Of a stretch of DNA of 64,000 bases, positions 51,584 through 60,112 are shown one piece after another. Position 1 is the stretch's first letter. The number at the start of each line of letters is the position of its first letter. This DNA is from Chloroflexota bacterium (GTDB taxonomy: Bacteria; Chloroflexota; Dehalococcoidia; Lucifugimonadales; UBA3495). The position numbers and the translations under genes are program-made. The stretch lies in assembly GCA_028875655.1 (NCBI GenBank), contig JAPPCX010000114.1:1-64000 (forward strand). Reading direction: 5' to 3'. A model generated the notes under the pieces. The model had not been told where the DNA came from, did not search any database, and was given only the letters and a program-made list of their open reading frames with translations.

Positions 51584-52612
51584 CTACTTAAAATGCGGCA
51601 TCACCCGCTCGCTGATCAGGCGCAGCGAATTTTTCACCCGGTCATAGGGGATGCGTCCGCCATAGTTCACCTCCATCACCACGCCGGTTACGCCGAAATC
51701 CGCCTGATAGCCCTGGAACCGCTCCACGATCTCCTCGGGCGTGCCGAAGACCACCCGCTGCCGCAGCACGTCCGCGTAGGGGGTGTTGGCTGTGCGGCGG
51801 ATGCGTTCAGCAGTCTCCTCGCTGGCGGCGGTTTTCACCAACTCGCTGGCCGCGTACTGGATGGCCGACATGGCGCTGGCTTCCGGTTCGGAGTGGGCCT
51901 GTTCGGTGGTCTCCGCAGCGTACACGGGGATGCGGATTGCGATGTCGGCGGTTCCGGTGTGGCCGGCCTCGGCGCGGGCGGCATTGTAGGAAGCGATGCG
52001 CTCCTGCAACTGCGCTTTGGCGGTGTTGGCGCTCACGAAAATCGGGTGTCCCAGCCTCCCGATCAGCGGGAAAGTGTCCTCGCCGGCCACCGCGACGCGA
52101 ACCGGCGGGTAGGGTTGCTGGAAAGGCTTGGGCACCACCGTAACGTCCTGATAGCTGTGGAACTCGCCCTCGTGGGAGAACTCGTCGCTGTTCCACGCCT
52201 TCATGATGATTTCCAGCGCTTCCAGGAACCGGGGTCGGCTTTCCGAATAGGGCACGTTGTAACCCTGGTAGTACTTGGTGAGTCCGCTGCGCCCGATGCC
52301 GAACTCGAACCGGCCCTTGCTGATGTGGTCAACAGTGGCGGCTTCCTCGGCGACGCGCAGCGGGTTGGTGAGCGGCAGCACCTGCACCGCCAACCCCGTG
52401 CGGATGCGCTGGGTGCGGGCGGCGATGGCGCTGGCGATGACCATGGGCGAGGCCAGCACGGCCCGCTCGGGGCTGAAGTGGTGCTCGGCCAGCCACACGG
52501 TATCGAAGCCCATGCTCTCGGCGGCGTCGATCTGCGTAAACGATTCGTCGAATGCCTCCGCCTGGGTCTTGTTTTCCCCAACGTGGAAGTCGGTGAACAT
52601 GCCGAAATTCAT
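51584..52612 (-). CDS. LLM class flavin-dependent oxidoreductase
   Basis: A 342-residue luciferase-like TIM-barrel monooxygenase, third of four in the window. The opening is MNFGMFTDFHVGENKTQAEA; family blocks are WLAEHHFSPE, GRFEFGIGRSG and VVFGTPEEIVERFQGYQ. The GTPEEI block is the flavin-phosphate region. The start is 52612 with GGGAGA upstream; the ORF-track start at 52642 lacks one. A TATAAT is seen on the minus strand at 52653-52658 but no -35 at proper spacing. The substrate is unknown. Confidence 0.87.
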   Translation of the reverse strand: MNFGMFTDFHVGENKTQAEAFDESFTQIDAAESMGFDTVWLAEHHFSPERAVLASPMVIASAIAARTQRIRTGLAVQVLPLTNPLRVAEEAATVDHISKGRFEFGIGRSGLTKYYQGYNVPYSESRPRFLEALEIIMKAWNSDEFSHEGEFHSYQDVTVVPKPFQQPYPPVRVAVAGEDTFPLIGRLGHPIFVSANTAKAQLQERIASYNAARAEAGHTGTADIAIRIPVYAAETTEQAHSEPEASAMSAIQYAASELVKTAASEETAERIRRTANTPYADVLRQRVVFGTPEEIVERFQGYQADFGVTGVVMEVNYGGRIPYDRVKNSLRLISERVMPHFK

Positions 52613-52746
52613 AGCTTTTCTCCCTGATGAAGTGCCGTGCACGATGAGCGCGATTATAGTGGGTCGCCCTTTTCAACGCCATCGCCGTGCTTTATCCTTG
52701 CCCGAGTTTCAAAATACGCAAACCAACGTTACGGACAGGTGACGAA

Positions 52747-54291
52747 ATGAAGTACGACGTTGTTGTTATCGGCGCGGGTTCGGGCGGCTGCGTGGTCGCC
52801 TCCCGGCTGGCCGAAGACCCAAACCGCTCCGTGCTGCTGCTGGAGGCAGGGCCCGACTATCCCGAGTATGAGCACTATCCGGACGACCTCAAGTTTGGCT
52901 ACAAGCCCGACGCCTCGGCCCAGGGCGCGCCCCACAACTGGACGTGGTGGGCCCAGGGTTCGCCGGAGCAGACCGATATGCTGCCGGCGCCGCGCGGCAA
53001 GGTCGTTGGTGGCACCAGCGCCATCAACGGGCAGGTGCTGCTGCGCGGCGTGCCGGAGGACTACGACGGCTGGGCGGCCGAGGGCAACGACGGCTGGGGT
53101 TTCGTGGATGTGCTGCCCTATTTCCGCAAGATGGAAACGGACCTGGACATCAGCGACGACTTCCACGGCTCGGAAGGCCCGATACCGGTGCGCCGCTTCG
53201 CCCGGGAGACGTGGCTGCCCTTCCAGCAGGCGTTCGTGCAGTCGTGCCTGGAGGCGGGGTATCCGGCGGACGAGGACATGAACCATCCCGATTCCGGCGG
53301 TGTCGGTCCGATTCCCATGAACAACCCCGAAGGGGTGCGGATGAGCACGGCGCTGACCTTCCTGCGGGAAGTGCGACACCGGCTCAACCTGACGATACGG
53401 CCCAACGTGGTGGTGCGCCGCATCCTGTTCGAGGGCAATACGGCGGTCGGTGTTGAGGTGGAAAGTGGCGGCGAGTTTTTCCAGGTTGAGGCCGGCCAGA
53501 TCGTCCTCAGTGCCGGCGCAATGGCGTCGCCGCAGATTTTGATGCTTTCCGGCGTCGGGCCGGCCGACCACCTGCGCGAGATGGGGATTCCGGTGATTCA
53601 CGAGCTGCCCGGAGTGGGCCAGAACCTGCGTGACCATCCTATCGTCGCCGTCATCGCCAAGGTGCGGGACGACCACGAGCAGGACCCGCTGGCGCCGCGG
53701 ACGCAGACGGCGCTGCGCTACACTGCCACCGGCTCGCCCGACCGCAACGATATGCAGATTATGGCGTCGTCCTTCTCCACGCCCATCGGCGGCGCGGACC
53801 CGTTTGAACCGGGCGGCGTGCGCATCCAATGCATTTTGGAACTGGCCGACGGCGCCGGCGAGGTGCGATTGTCGGCCAACGATCCCCATGTGCAGCCGTC
53901 CTTAAACTACCGATACCTGGAACCGGAACGGGACCGGGAGCGGCTGCGCGAAGCCGTGCGGACCAGCATGAACCTGCTGGAGCACGACGCCTTCGGTTCC
54001 ATAGTGGAAGAAATCCAGCAGCCGGCGCCGGAGGATCTGGTGTCCGACGATGCCCTGGATAGCTGGATGCGGCGCACGGTGTTCAACACCACCCATGCGT
54101 CCGGCACGTGCAAGATGGGGCCGGCCAGCGACCCTATGGCGGTGGTTGACCCACACCTCAACATCCATGGTTTGGAAAACATCAAGGTGGCCGACGCGTC
54201 GGTTATGCCCAACGTGATCCGCGCCAACACCAACTGCACCACCATTATGATCGGCGAACGCTGCGCCGACTGGGTGAAGGAAGGGGTCTGA
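52747..54291 (+). CDS. GMC family oxidoreductase (choline-dehydrogenase-like)
   Basis: A 514-residue glucose-methanol-choline oxidoreductase. The FAD-binding VVIGAGSGGCVVASRLAEDP and LLLEAGPDYPE lie at the N-terminus, GGTSAINGQVLLRG is the GMC signature 1, and GAMASPQILMLSGVGPADHL is signature 2. The active-site block is FNTTHASGTCKMGPASDPMA. AGGTGA lies before the ATG at 52747. It is about equally long to, and closely similar to, the second GMC gene at 58503, so they are paralogues. The substrate is unknown. Confidence 0.93.
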   Translation: MKYDVVVIGAGSGGCVVASRLAEDPNRSVLLLEAGPDYPEYEHYPDDLKFGYKPDASAQGAPHNWTWWAQGSPEQTDMLPAPRGKVVGGTSAINGQVLLRGVPEDYDGWAAEGNDGWGFVDVLPYFRKMETDLDISDDFHGSEGPIPVRRFARETWLPFQQAFVQSCLEAGYPADEDMNHPDSGGVGPIPMNNPEGVRMSTALTFLREVRHRLNLTIRPNVVVRRILFEGNTAVGVEVESGGEFFQVEAGQIVLSAGAMASPQILMLSGVGPADHLREMGIPVIHELPGVGQNLRDHPIVAVIAKVRDDHEQDPLAPRTQTALRYTATGSPDRNDMQIMASSFSTPIGGADPFEPGGVRIQCILELADGAGEVRLSANDPHVQPSLNYRYLEPERDRERLREAVRTSMNLLEHDAFGSIVEEIQQPAPEDLVSDDALDSWMRRTVFNTTHASGTCKMGPASDPMAVVDPHLNIHGLENIKVADASVMPNVIRANTNCTTIMIGERCADWVKEGV

Positions 54292-54295
54292 GACC

Positions 54296-54505
54296 ATGAG
54301 ATGGGAATACCGAGTTGACAAAATGCCCATCCGATCCGGCGGATTCGTGGGCAACGGGATGAACGTGGACGCCGTGGACGAAGAGTTCCTGAACGAACGG
54401 GGCGCGTCGGGTTGGGAGCTGGTGTCAACGATGCCCCTGTTCGTGCCGCAGAACCCGACGGACTGCTCCGTCTATTACTACTGGAAACGGCAGGTAGGCG
54501 ATTAG
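54296..54505 (+). CDS. DUF4177-like small protein
   Basis: A 69-residue protein with WEYRVDKMPIRSGGFVGNGM at the start and the ERGASGWELVSTMPL block characteristic of DUF4177, plus a terminal aromatic strand SVYYYWKRQ. DUF4177 proteins are small, of unknown role, often beside oxidoreductases or metabolic genes. It follows the GMC gene by 4 nt and is probably cotranscribed with it. Confidence 0.78.
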   Translation: MRWEYRVDKMPIRSGGFVGNGMNVDAVDEEFLNERGASGWELVSTMPLFVPQNPTDCSVYYYWKRQVGD

Positions 54506-54518
54506 GCCGGAGAGGCAA

Positions 54519-54546
54519 CCTTCGACAGGCTCAGGATGAGCGGTTG
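54519..54546. repeat. Interspersed repeat (CCTTCGACAGGCTCAGGATG family)
   Basis: One copy of CCTTCGACAGGCTCAGGATG plus AGCGGTTG, followed at once by a partial second copy (ACTCAGGATGGGTGGTTGAG, about 54549-54569). Related units occur at 2370 and, inside coding sequence, at 59193. Confidence 0.8.
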
Positions 54547-54581
54547 ACGCACTCAGGATGGGTGGTTGAGGCACAGGTTTC

Positions 54582-54610
54582 TTGACAGCGTGCGGGCCAT
54601 TCCGTAGCAT
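54582..54610 (+). promoter_or_regulatory. Sigma-70-like promoter of the DUF1800-DUF1501 operon
   Basis: Consensus TTGACA, a 17-bp spacer and TAGCAT. Predicted start near 54617, leaving a leader of about 68 nt with GAGGAGG as the ribosome site. Confidence 0.55.
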
Positions 54611-54684
54611 TGGGTCATAGAATTGACGGAATGAGACACTGGCTAAATTGAACGCTGAACAGTCTATTAGAGGAGGATGAACCG

Positions 54685-56088
54685 ATGGCTAATCGAGAAG
54701 ACATCGCGCTGATGGGCCATCTGATGCGGCGGGCCGGATTCGGCGCCAGCCACGATGAACTGCGCGACATGACGGAGAACGGTTACGAAGCCACCGTGGA
54801 CGACCTGCTCAATCCGGAGCGGTTCGAGCCGGTGGACGACGACTTGCTGTTCCGCTACATGCCCGGCTACGAGGGCGCGCTGGGCCCGCCGCTGAACCAG
54901 GCGGAGTGGGTCTATCGGATGATCAACACCGAGCGGCCGCTGGAAGAGAAGATGGCGCTGTTCTGGCACCAACTCTTCGCCACCGGCAACTCCAAGGTTG
55001 ACAACCCGCCGGAGCTGACCCAGCAGATCGCCATGTTCCGCCGCGTCGGGCTGGGCAAGTTCCGCGACATCCTGGTGGAACTGGCGCAGAACCCCGCCAT
55101 GATTTTCTGGCTGGACAACAACGGCAACCACATGGGCGCCATCAACGAGAACTGGGGCCGCGAGTTGCTCGAACTGTTCTCCATGGGCGTGGGCAACTAC
55201 TCAGAGGACGACATCAAGGAAGCGTCGCGGGCCTTCACCGGCTGGACCATCGGCCCCAAGATCCCCCGCAACCCCCTGGGTCGGTTCTACTGGAATTTCG
55301 AGTACCGTCCCGAGGATCACGACGACGGCGAAAAGACGTTCCTGGGACACACCGGCAACTTCGACGGCCAGGACATCATAGACATAGTGGTGAATCAGCC
55401 GGCCACGGCGCGGTTCCTGTCGCGGCACCTGTACAACTTCTTTGTGGCCGACGAGCCGCAGGTTCCCAGCTGGAACATCACGCCGCCCAACGACCCCGAC
55501 GCCATCGACCAGTTGGTGGCGGCCTATGATGAGTCCGACGGCGACATTCGGGCGATGCTGCGGGTGTTGTTCAATTCCGATTTCTTCAAGGAAGCGCAGT
55601 TCAGCCGCGTCAAGAGTCCCGCCGAGCTGGTCATCAGCACGGCTCGGCTGGCGGGCAATTTCAGCGCACCGCGCCCCGGCTTCAACTCGCTGGCGTTCGA
55701 GTGCGCCTACCAGGGGCAGGAATTGCTGAATCCGCCCAGCGTGGAAAGCTGGCACACTGGCAGCGAGTGGATTGACGGCGGCGCGTTGGTGCGGCGCGTG
55801 AACTTCGCCGCCGGCCTGCTGGGCGACGTATCGTTGCCCGGCGTCAAGTCCATCGTGGCGAATCTGCGCAGTCGCGGGGCGCTGAGCGCCGAGGACATGG
55901 TAGATGCCTGCCTGGAGATGGTCGGGCCGCTGGAAGTGGGTGACATTACCCGCGCCGAGCTGCTGGACGAGGCCCGTAGCGGCGGCGAACTGCGCTGGGA
56001 TACCGAGGCGGATGTCGCAGAGTCCGAAAAGCGCGTCGGGGTGATGCTGGCTCTCATTGCCGCGTCCCGCGATTTCCAGTTCGCATGA
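54685..56088 (+). CDS. DUF1800 domain-containing protein
   Basis: A 467-residue DUF1800 protein. The opening LMGHLMRRAGFGASHDELRD is the family's conserved start, followed by EKMALFWHQLFATGNSKVDN, GREL-LELFSMG and a folded C-terminal half with RHLYNFFVADEPQ. DUF1800 proteins occur almost always with a DUF1501 partner, as here (75 nt downstream). No signal peptide is present. The role is unknown; DUF1800 is often said to be linked to secreted or surface proteins but that is not evident from this sequence. Confidence 0.92.
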   Translation: MANREDIALMGHLMRRAGFGASHDELRDMTENGYEATVDDLLNPERFEPVDDDLLFRYMPGYEGALGPPLNQAEWVYRMINTERPLEEKMALFWHQLFATGNSKVDNPPELTQQIAMFRRVGLGKFRDILVELAQNPAMIFWLDNNGNHMGAINENWGRELLELFSMGVGNYSEDDIKEASRAFTGWTIGPKIPRNPLGRFYWNFEYRPEDHDDGEKTFLGHTGNFDGQDIIDIVVNQPATARFLSRHLYNFFVADEPQVPSWNITPPNDPDAIDQLVAAYDESDGDIRAMLRVLFNSDFFKEAQFSRVKSPAELVISTARLAGNFSAPRPGFNSLAFECAYQGQELLNPPSVESWHTGSEWIDGGALVRRVNFAAGLLGDVSLPGVKSIVANLRSRGALSAEDMVDACLEMVGPLEVGDITRAELLDEARSGGELRWDTEADVAESEKRVGVMLALIAASRDFQFA

Positions 56089-56098
56089 TCCCTGTCAT

Positions 56099-56126
56099 GT
56101 AGGGGTGAATAAGCATTCACCCCTAC
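56099..56126. repeat. 28-bp palindromic repeat (GTAGGGGTGAAT arms)
   Basis: GTAGGGGTGAAT / ATTCACCCCTAC, 12-bp arms around AAGC. It lies between DUF1800 and DUF1501 and is a variant of the GTAGGGGCGAAT unit with matching T/A changes in both arms, keeping the palindrome. Confidence 0.88.
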
Positions 56127-56162
56127 CCTATGGACTGACCACCAGAAAGATGGAGGAACAGA

Positions 56163-57299
56163 ATGGCGACTACGAAGAAAGACCCGGTGGTGGTGGTGCT
56201 CCAGATGACGGGGGCCAACGACTACCTGAATACAATCATCCCCTACACCAACGAGCACTATTATGACGCTCGGCCCAAGGTCGGCATTCCTGCCGACCAA
56301 GTGCTGCCCATTGACGACCAGATCGGGTTCAATCCCAATATGGGGCCGATCAAGAAGTTGTGGGACGACGGCAAGATGGCCATCATCCACGGCATCGGCT
56401 ACGAGAACTCGCCGCGCTCTCACTTCCGCTCCATGGACATCTGGCACACCTGCGAGCCCGACATCGTCGGCACCGAGGGCTGGGCCGGCCGTGTGATCCG
56501 CGACCTTGACCCTCGCGGCGAGAACGTGCTCAAGGGCGTTAACTTCGGCCAGGGGCTGCCGCGAGCGTTGGCCCTGCGCGGGACTCCCGTGACGTCCGTG
56601 TCGAACCTGGCATCTTACGGCGTGCTGTCCAGCGTGCCCGGCGTCGCCGCCGAGGAAGAGCACAACAAAATCCTGGACCGCTTTGCCCGCATGTACTCGC
56701 CCACCGTCGGCACCGGCCCAACCATGGACTATCTAGGCCAGACCGGACGCGACGCCCTCAAGGGTGCCGACATCATCCGTAGCGCGCCGGAGCAGTACAC
56801 CTCCACCGTCGAGTATGCCGACACGCCCATCGCCAAGTACCTGCGGGACATCGCGCAGGTGTACCTGGCCGACCTGGGAACTCAGTTGTTCTACACGCAG
56901 CACGGCAGTTTCGACTCGCACTTCAACCAGCCGCCGATGCACACCAAGCTGTGGATCGACATGTCTCGCGCCATCAGCGATTTCTTCGACGATCTCGCCG
57001 AGCATGACGCAGGGGACAACCTGATCATGGTGCTGTTCACGGAGTTCGGCCGGCGCGTCAAGGACAACGGCACCGGCACTGATCATGGCGCCGGCGGCGC
57101 GGCCTTCGTCATTGGCAACCAGGTGAAGGGCGGCCATTACAGCAGCTACCCATCGCTGCGGCCCGAGGACCTGACCCAGGGTGACCTTGAACCCAACTAC
57201 GACTTCCGCGGCCTGTACTCCACCGTGATCGAAAACTGGCTGGGCCTGGACGCCGTACCCATCGTGGGCGGCAACTTTGAGAAGCTGGACTTCGTGTAG
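56163..57299 (+). CDS. DUF1501 domain-containing protein
   Basis: A 378-residue DUF1501 protein, of the alkaline-phosphatase/sulfatase-like fold. Clear blocks are VVVLQMTGANDYLNTIIPY, ENSPRSHFRSMDIWHTCEPD, YTQHGSFDSHFNQP and FTEFGRRVKDNGTGTDHGAG, the last holding metal-type histidines. Many DUF1501 proteins carry a twin-arginine signal, but this one starts MATTKKDPVVVV without one. GAGG lies before the ATG. It follows DUF1800 and is followed by an NHL propeller, probably in one operon. Confidence 0.92.
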   Translation: MATTKKDPVVVVLQMTGANDYLNTIIPYTNEHYYDARPKVGIPADQVLPIDDQIGFNPNMGPIKKLWDDGKMAIIHGIGYENSPRSHFRSMDIWHTCEPDIVGTEGWAGRVIRDLDPRGENVLKGVNFGQGLPRALALRGTPVTSVSNLASYGVLSSVPGVAAEEEHNKILDRFARMYSPTVGTGPTMDYLGQTGRDALKGADIIRSAPEQYTSTVEYADTPIAKYLRDIAQVYLADLGTQLFYTQHGSFDSHFNQPPMHTKLWIDMSRAISDFFDDLAEHDAGDNLIMVLFTEFGRRVKDNGTGTDHGAGGAAFVIGNQVKGGHYSSYPSLRPEDLTQGDLEPNYDFRGLYSTVIENWLGLDAVPIVGGNFEKLDFV

Positions 57300-57315
57300 C
57301 CGGCGCACCGATCTG

Positions 57316-57354
57316 CTCCCTCTCCCCTCGTGGGAGAGGGTTGAGGTGAGGGGG
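57316..57354. repeat. Interspersed repeat (CTCCCTCTCCCCTCGTGGGA)
   Basis: A hairpin CCCTCTCCC...GGGAGAGGG followed by TTGAGGTGAGGGGG. This is the intact form of the unit that carries an insertion at 2343-2404, in opposite orientation. It lies between DUF1501 and the NHL gene. Confidence 0.82.
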
Positions 57355-57389
57355 CGCTCCCCCGCATGACCGTGTGAAGGAGGTCAACC

Positions 57390-58391
57390 ATGCTTACCAC
57401 AGTGGCCGCCGGCCGGGTCTTTGACTACAACTACTGCATCGGCATGTACGGCATGTCGGGTCAGGGCTTCTGGTCGCCGCAGGACTTTGCGCTCGCCGAT
57501 GATAACGTAATGTACGTGATCAGTCGCGGAGCCGAAGAGTTGGGCCAGCGTATCAGTCGCGTCACCCAGGACCATCAGTTCCTCGGCCAGTTCGGCGCGA
57601 ACGGTCGTGGCGACGGCCAATTCGTCTGGCCGCGTTCCATCACTCTGGACAACGATGGCAACGTGTACGCTTCCGACGATTTTCTGAATCGCATTTCCGT
57701 GTTCGACCCTGAAGGCGGGTTCATTTCCTGCTGGGGCGAGGCCGGCGATGGCAAGGGCGAACTCAATGGCCCGTGCGGGATGGCCTTTGACGCCGATGAC
57801 AACATGCTCGTCGTGGACAGCCAGAACCACCGCGTCCAGAAGTTCACCCACAAGGGCAAGCACCTCAGCAGTTTCGGCAGCCATGGCGACGGCGATGGCG
57901 AGTTCAACCTGCCCTGGGGCCTGTGCCTGGACGCCGACGGCAACGTCTATGTGGCCGACTGGAAGAACAACCGCGTGCAGAAATTCGACGCCGACGGTAA
58001 CTTCCTGCTGAAGTTTGAGGCCGCGCCCCGCTCCGGCGTAGGCGACTTGCACGGCCCCACCGGCGTGGCCGTGGACTCGGAAGGCGACGTTTACGTGACC
58101 GACTGGGGCAACCACCGGTTGCAGGTGTACGCGCCCGACGGCCGGTTCATCACCTCGCTGGTGGGCGACGCGCAGCAGCCCTCGCCGTGGACACAGACCT
58201 ACATCGACGCCAACCCCGACATCGTGAAGGCGCGGCGCCGCGTCAACCTGGAACCCGAATGGCGCTTCCGTCGGCCCGTGTCCGTCCGGGTGGACGAGAA
58301 CGACCGGATCTTCGTCCTGGAGGCCAACCGCCACCGTATCCAGGTGTACGACAAGGTGAAGGACTACGAGGAACACCCGCTGAACCTCTGA
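57390..58391 (+). CDS. NHL-repeat six-bladed beta-propeller protein
   Basis: A 333-residue beta-propeller built from NHL repeats. Repeated blades are easily seen: GQFVWPRSITLDNDGNVYAS, GELNGPCGMAFDADDNMLVV, GEFNLPWGLCLDADGNVYVA and GDLHGPTGVAVDSEGDVYVT, each with a DSxNHRVQ-like element. NHL propellers bind proteins or carry peptidyl-glycine-lyase-type activity. No signal peptide is seen. AAGGAGG lies before the ATG. It closes the DUF1800-DUF1501 gene group. Confidence 0.9.
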   Translation: MLTTVAAGRVFDYNYCIGMYGMSGQGFWSPQDFALADDNVMYVISRGAEELGQRISRVTQDHQFLGQFGANGRGDGQFVWPRSITLDNDGNVYASDDFLNRISVFDPEGGFISCWGEAGDGKGELNGPCGMAFDADDNMLVVDSQNHRVQKFTHKGKHLSSFGSHGDGDGEFNLPWGLCLDADGNVYVADWKNNRVQKFDADGNFLLKFEAAPRSGVGDLHGPTGVAVDSEGDVYVTDWGNHRLQVYAPDGRFITSLVGDAQQPSPWTQTYIDANPDIVKARRRVNLEPEWRFRRPVSVRVDENDRIFVLEANRHRIQVYDKVKDYEEHPLNL

Positions 58392-58416
58392 GGCTCTGAA
58401 CGGACTACAACGACAG

Positions 58417-58444
58417 GTAGGGGCGAATAATCATTCGCCCCTAC
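58417..58444. repeat. 28-bp palindromic repeat (GTAGGGGCGAAT arms)
   Basis: GTAGGGGCGAAT / ATTCGCCCCTAC with AATC between. It lies between the NHL gene and the second GMC gene and could end the DUF1800 operon transcript. Confidence 0.9.
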
Positions 58445-58502
58445 GTTTTGGACGTTATAATACCGACCGACCGCGGAATCTGCGATTGGGAGGTGCGAAA
58501 AG

Positions 58503-60059
58503 ATGAAATACGACGTTATCGTGATTGGGGCCGGTTCCGCCGGCGGGACTATGGCCACCCGGCTGTCCGAAGATCCCCACCGCTCAGTGCTGTTGCTGGA
58601 GGCCGGGCCGGACTATCCCGACCTTGAGCAGACGCCCGACGACCTGAAATTCGGCTATGCACCACGAGCATCGGAGATGGGCGCGCCTCATAACTGGTCC
58701 TTCGTAGGCACAGGGACGCCTCGCCAGACTGAACCTGTGAACGTGCCGCGTGGTCGTGTGGTGGGCGGCACCAGCGCCATCAACGGCCAGGTGTTCCTGC
58801 GCGGCGTGCCGGAGGACTACGACAACTGGGCCTCCTGGGGCAACGACGAGTGGAGCTACATCAACGTGCTCCCGTACTTCCGCCGGCAGGAGACCGACAC
58901 CGACATATCCGACGACTTCCACGGATTCGACGGGCCGATCCCGGTACGCCGACATCGCCGGGAGAACTGGCTGCCGTTGCAGGAGGCATTCCACAACGCT
59001 TGCACCGACATCGGGTATGCGGAGGTGTACGACCATAATCACCCCGATTCCACGGGAGTTGGCCCCTTCCCAATGAACAACCCCAACGGCGTGCGGATGA
59101 GCACCGCGCTCACCTACGTGAACCCCAACCGGCACCGGCTCAACCTCACCATACGCGCCAACGTGCGGGTGCGGCGCATCCTGTTTGAGGATGGTTCGAC
59201 AGGCTCGCCGCGAGCGGTTGGTGTAGAGGTCGAAAGCGGCGGCGAGACCTTCGAGGTCGAGGCTGGTCAAATCGTGCTGTGCGCCGGCGCCATTGCGTCA
59301 CCCCAACTGCTGATGCTGTCCGGCGTCGGCCCCGCTGACGAATTGCGCAGCCTTGGCATTCCGGTCGTGAAGGACCTGCCGGGCGTGGGAAAGAACCTGC
59401 GGGACCACCCTCTGGTGCCCGTTCGCGTCAAGGTAAAGGACGACTTCCCGCTGGACCCGGACGCGCCGCGCATCCAGACGGTGCTGCGCTACACCGCGAG
59501 CGGTTCGGATGCCCGCAACGACATGCAGATATTCCCTTCGTCATTCTCCACGCCCCTGGGCGGCGATCCGTTTGACAATGAAGGCATCCGCCTGACCTGC
59601 ATGATGGAGCTGGCCCAGAGCGCCGGCGAGCTCACCTTGCAATCCACCGACCCGGACGTGCAGCCTTACATCGATTGCCGCTACCTGGAGGCCGACTGGG
59701 ACCGGGAGAGGATGCGAGAGGCCGTGCGCATTGTGCTGCGCCTGCTGGATCACGAGCAGTTCCGAAACATTTACGACGGACTGATCTCTCCCGCTGAGGG
59801 CGACCTGGTCTCCGATGACGCGCTGGACGATTGGATGCTGCGCGAGGTTTGCATCGGGCAGCACCTTTCCGGCACGTGCAAGATGGGGCCGGACAGTGAT
59901 GCGATGGCCGTGGTGGACCAATACTGCCGCGTCCACGGCATCGAGAACCTGCGCGTCGCCGACGCTTCTGTAATGCCCGACGTGATTCGCGCCAACACCA
60001 ACTGCACCACCATCATGATCGGTGAGCGCATAGCCGAATGGATCAGGTCCGGCCAGTAG
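58503..60059 (+). CDS. GMC family oxidoreductase, paralogue of 52747-54291
   Basis: A 518-residue GMC oxidoreductase. FAD-binding VIGAGSAGGTMATRLSEDP, signature 1 GGTSAINGQVFLRG, signature 2 GAIASPQLLMLSGVGPADEL and the active-site CIGQHLSGTCKMGPDSDAM match the first GMC gene. It differs from that gene by a five-residue insertion at EDGSTGSPRAVG, where the other reads EGNTAVG; the DNA there is a copy of an interspersed repeat. GGGAGG lies before the ATG. A TATAAT at 58456 is present, without a good -35. Substrate unknown. Confidence 0.93.
   Translation: MKYDVIVIGAGSAGGTMATRLSEDPHRSVLLLEAGPDYPDLEQTPDDLKFGYAPRASEMGAPHNWSFVGTGTPRQTEPVNVPRGRVVGGTSAINGQVFLRGVPEDYDNWASWGNDEWSYINVLPYFRRQETDTDISDDFHGFDGPIPVRRHRRENWLPLQEAFHNACTDIGYAEVYDHNHPDSTGVGPFPMNNPNGVRMSTALTYVNPNRHRLNLTIRANVRVRRILFEDGSTGSPRAVGVEVESGGETFEVEAGQIVLCAGAIASPQLLMLSGVGPADELRSLGIPVVKDLPGVGKNLRDHPLVPVRVKVKDDFPLDPDAPRIQTVLRYTASGSDARNDMQIFPSSFSTPLGGDPFDNEGIRLTCMMELAQSAGELTLQSTDPDVQPYIDCRYLEADWDRERMREAVRIVLRLLDHEQFRNIYDGLISPAEGDLVSDDALDDWMLREVCIGQHLSGTCKMGPDSDAMAVVDQYCRVHGIENLRVADASVMPDVIRANTNCTTIMIGERIAEWIRSGQ
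59193..59217. repeat. Interspersed-repeat copy inside the second GMC gene
   Basis: GGTTCGACAGGCTCGCCGCG plus AGCGG, in frame, reading GSTGSPRAV. It matches the CTTCGACAGGCTCAG family seen in intergenic DNA at 54519 and 2370. The paralogue at 52747 lacks it. Confidence 0.75.
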
Positions 60060-60112
60060 ATACAGTCGCGTAATATATCGCCGCTCCAACACGGCCGCTG
60101 AGGAAGGCCCCT

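Noticed and set aside
52653-52658. Full promoter for the LLM gene at 51584-52612
   Set aside because: TATAAT is present on the minus strand, but the only TTGAAA is 12 bp away, too close for a sigma-70 spacer.
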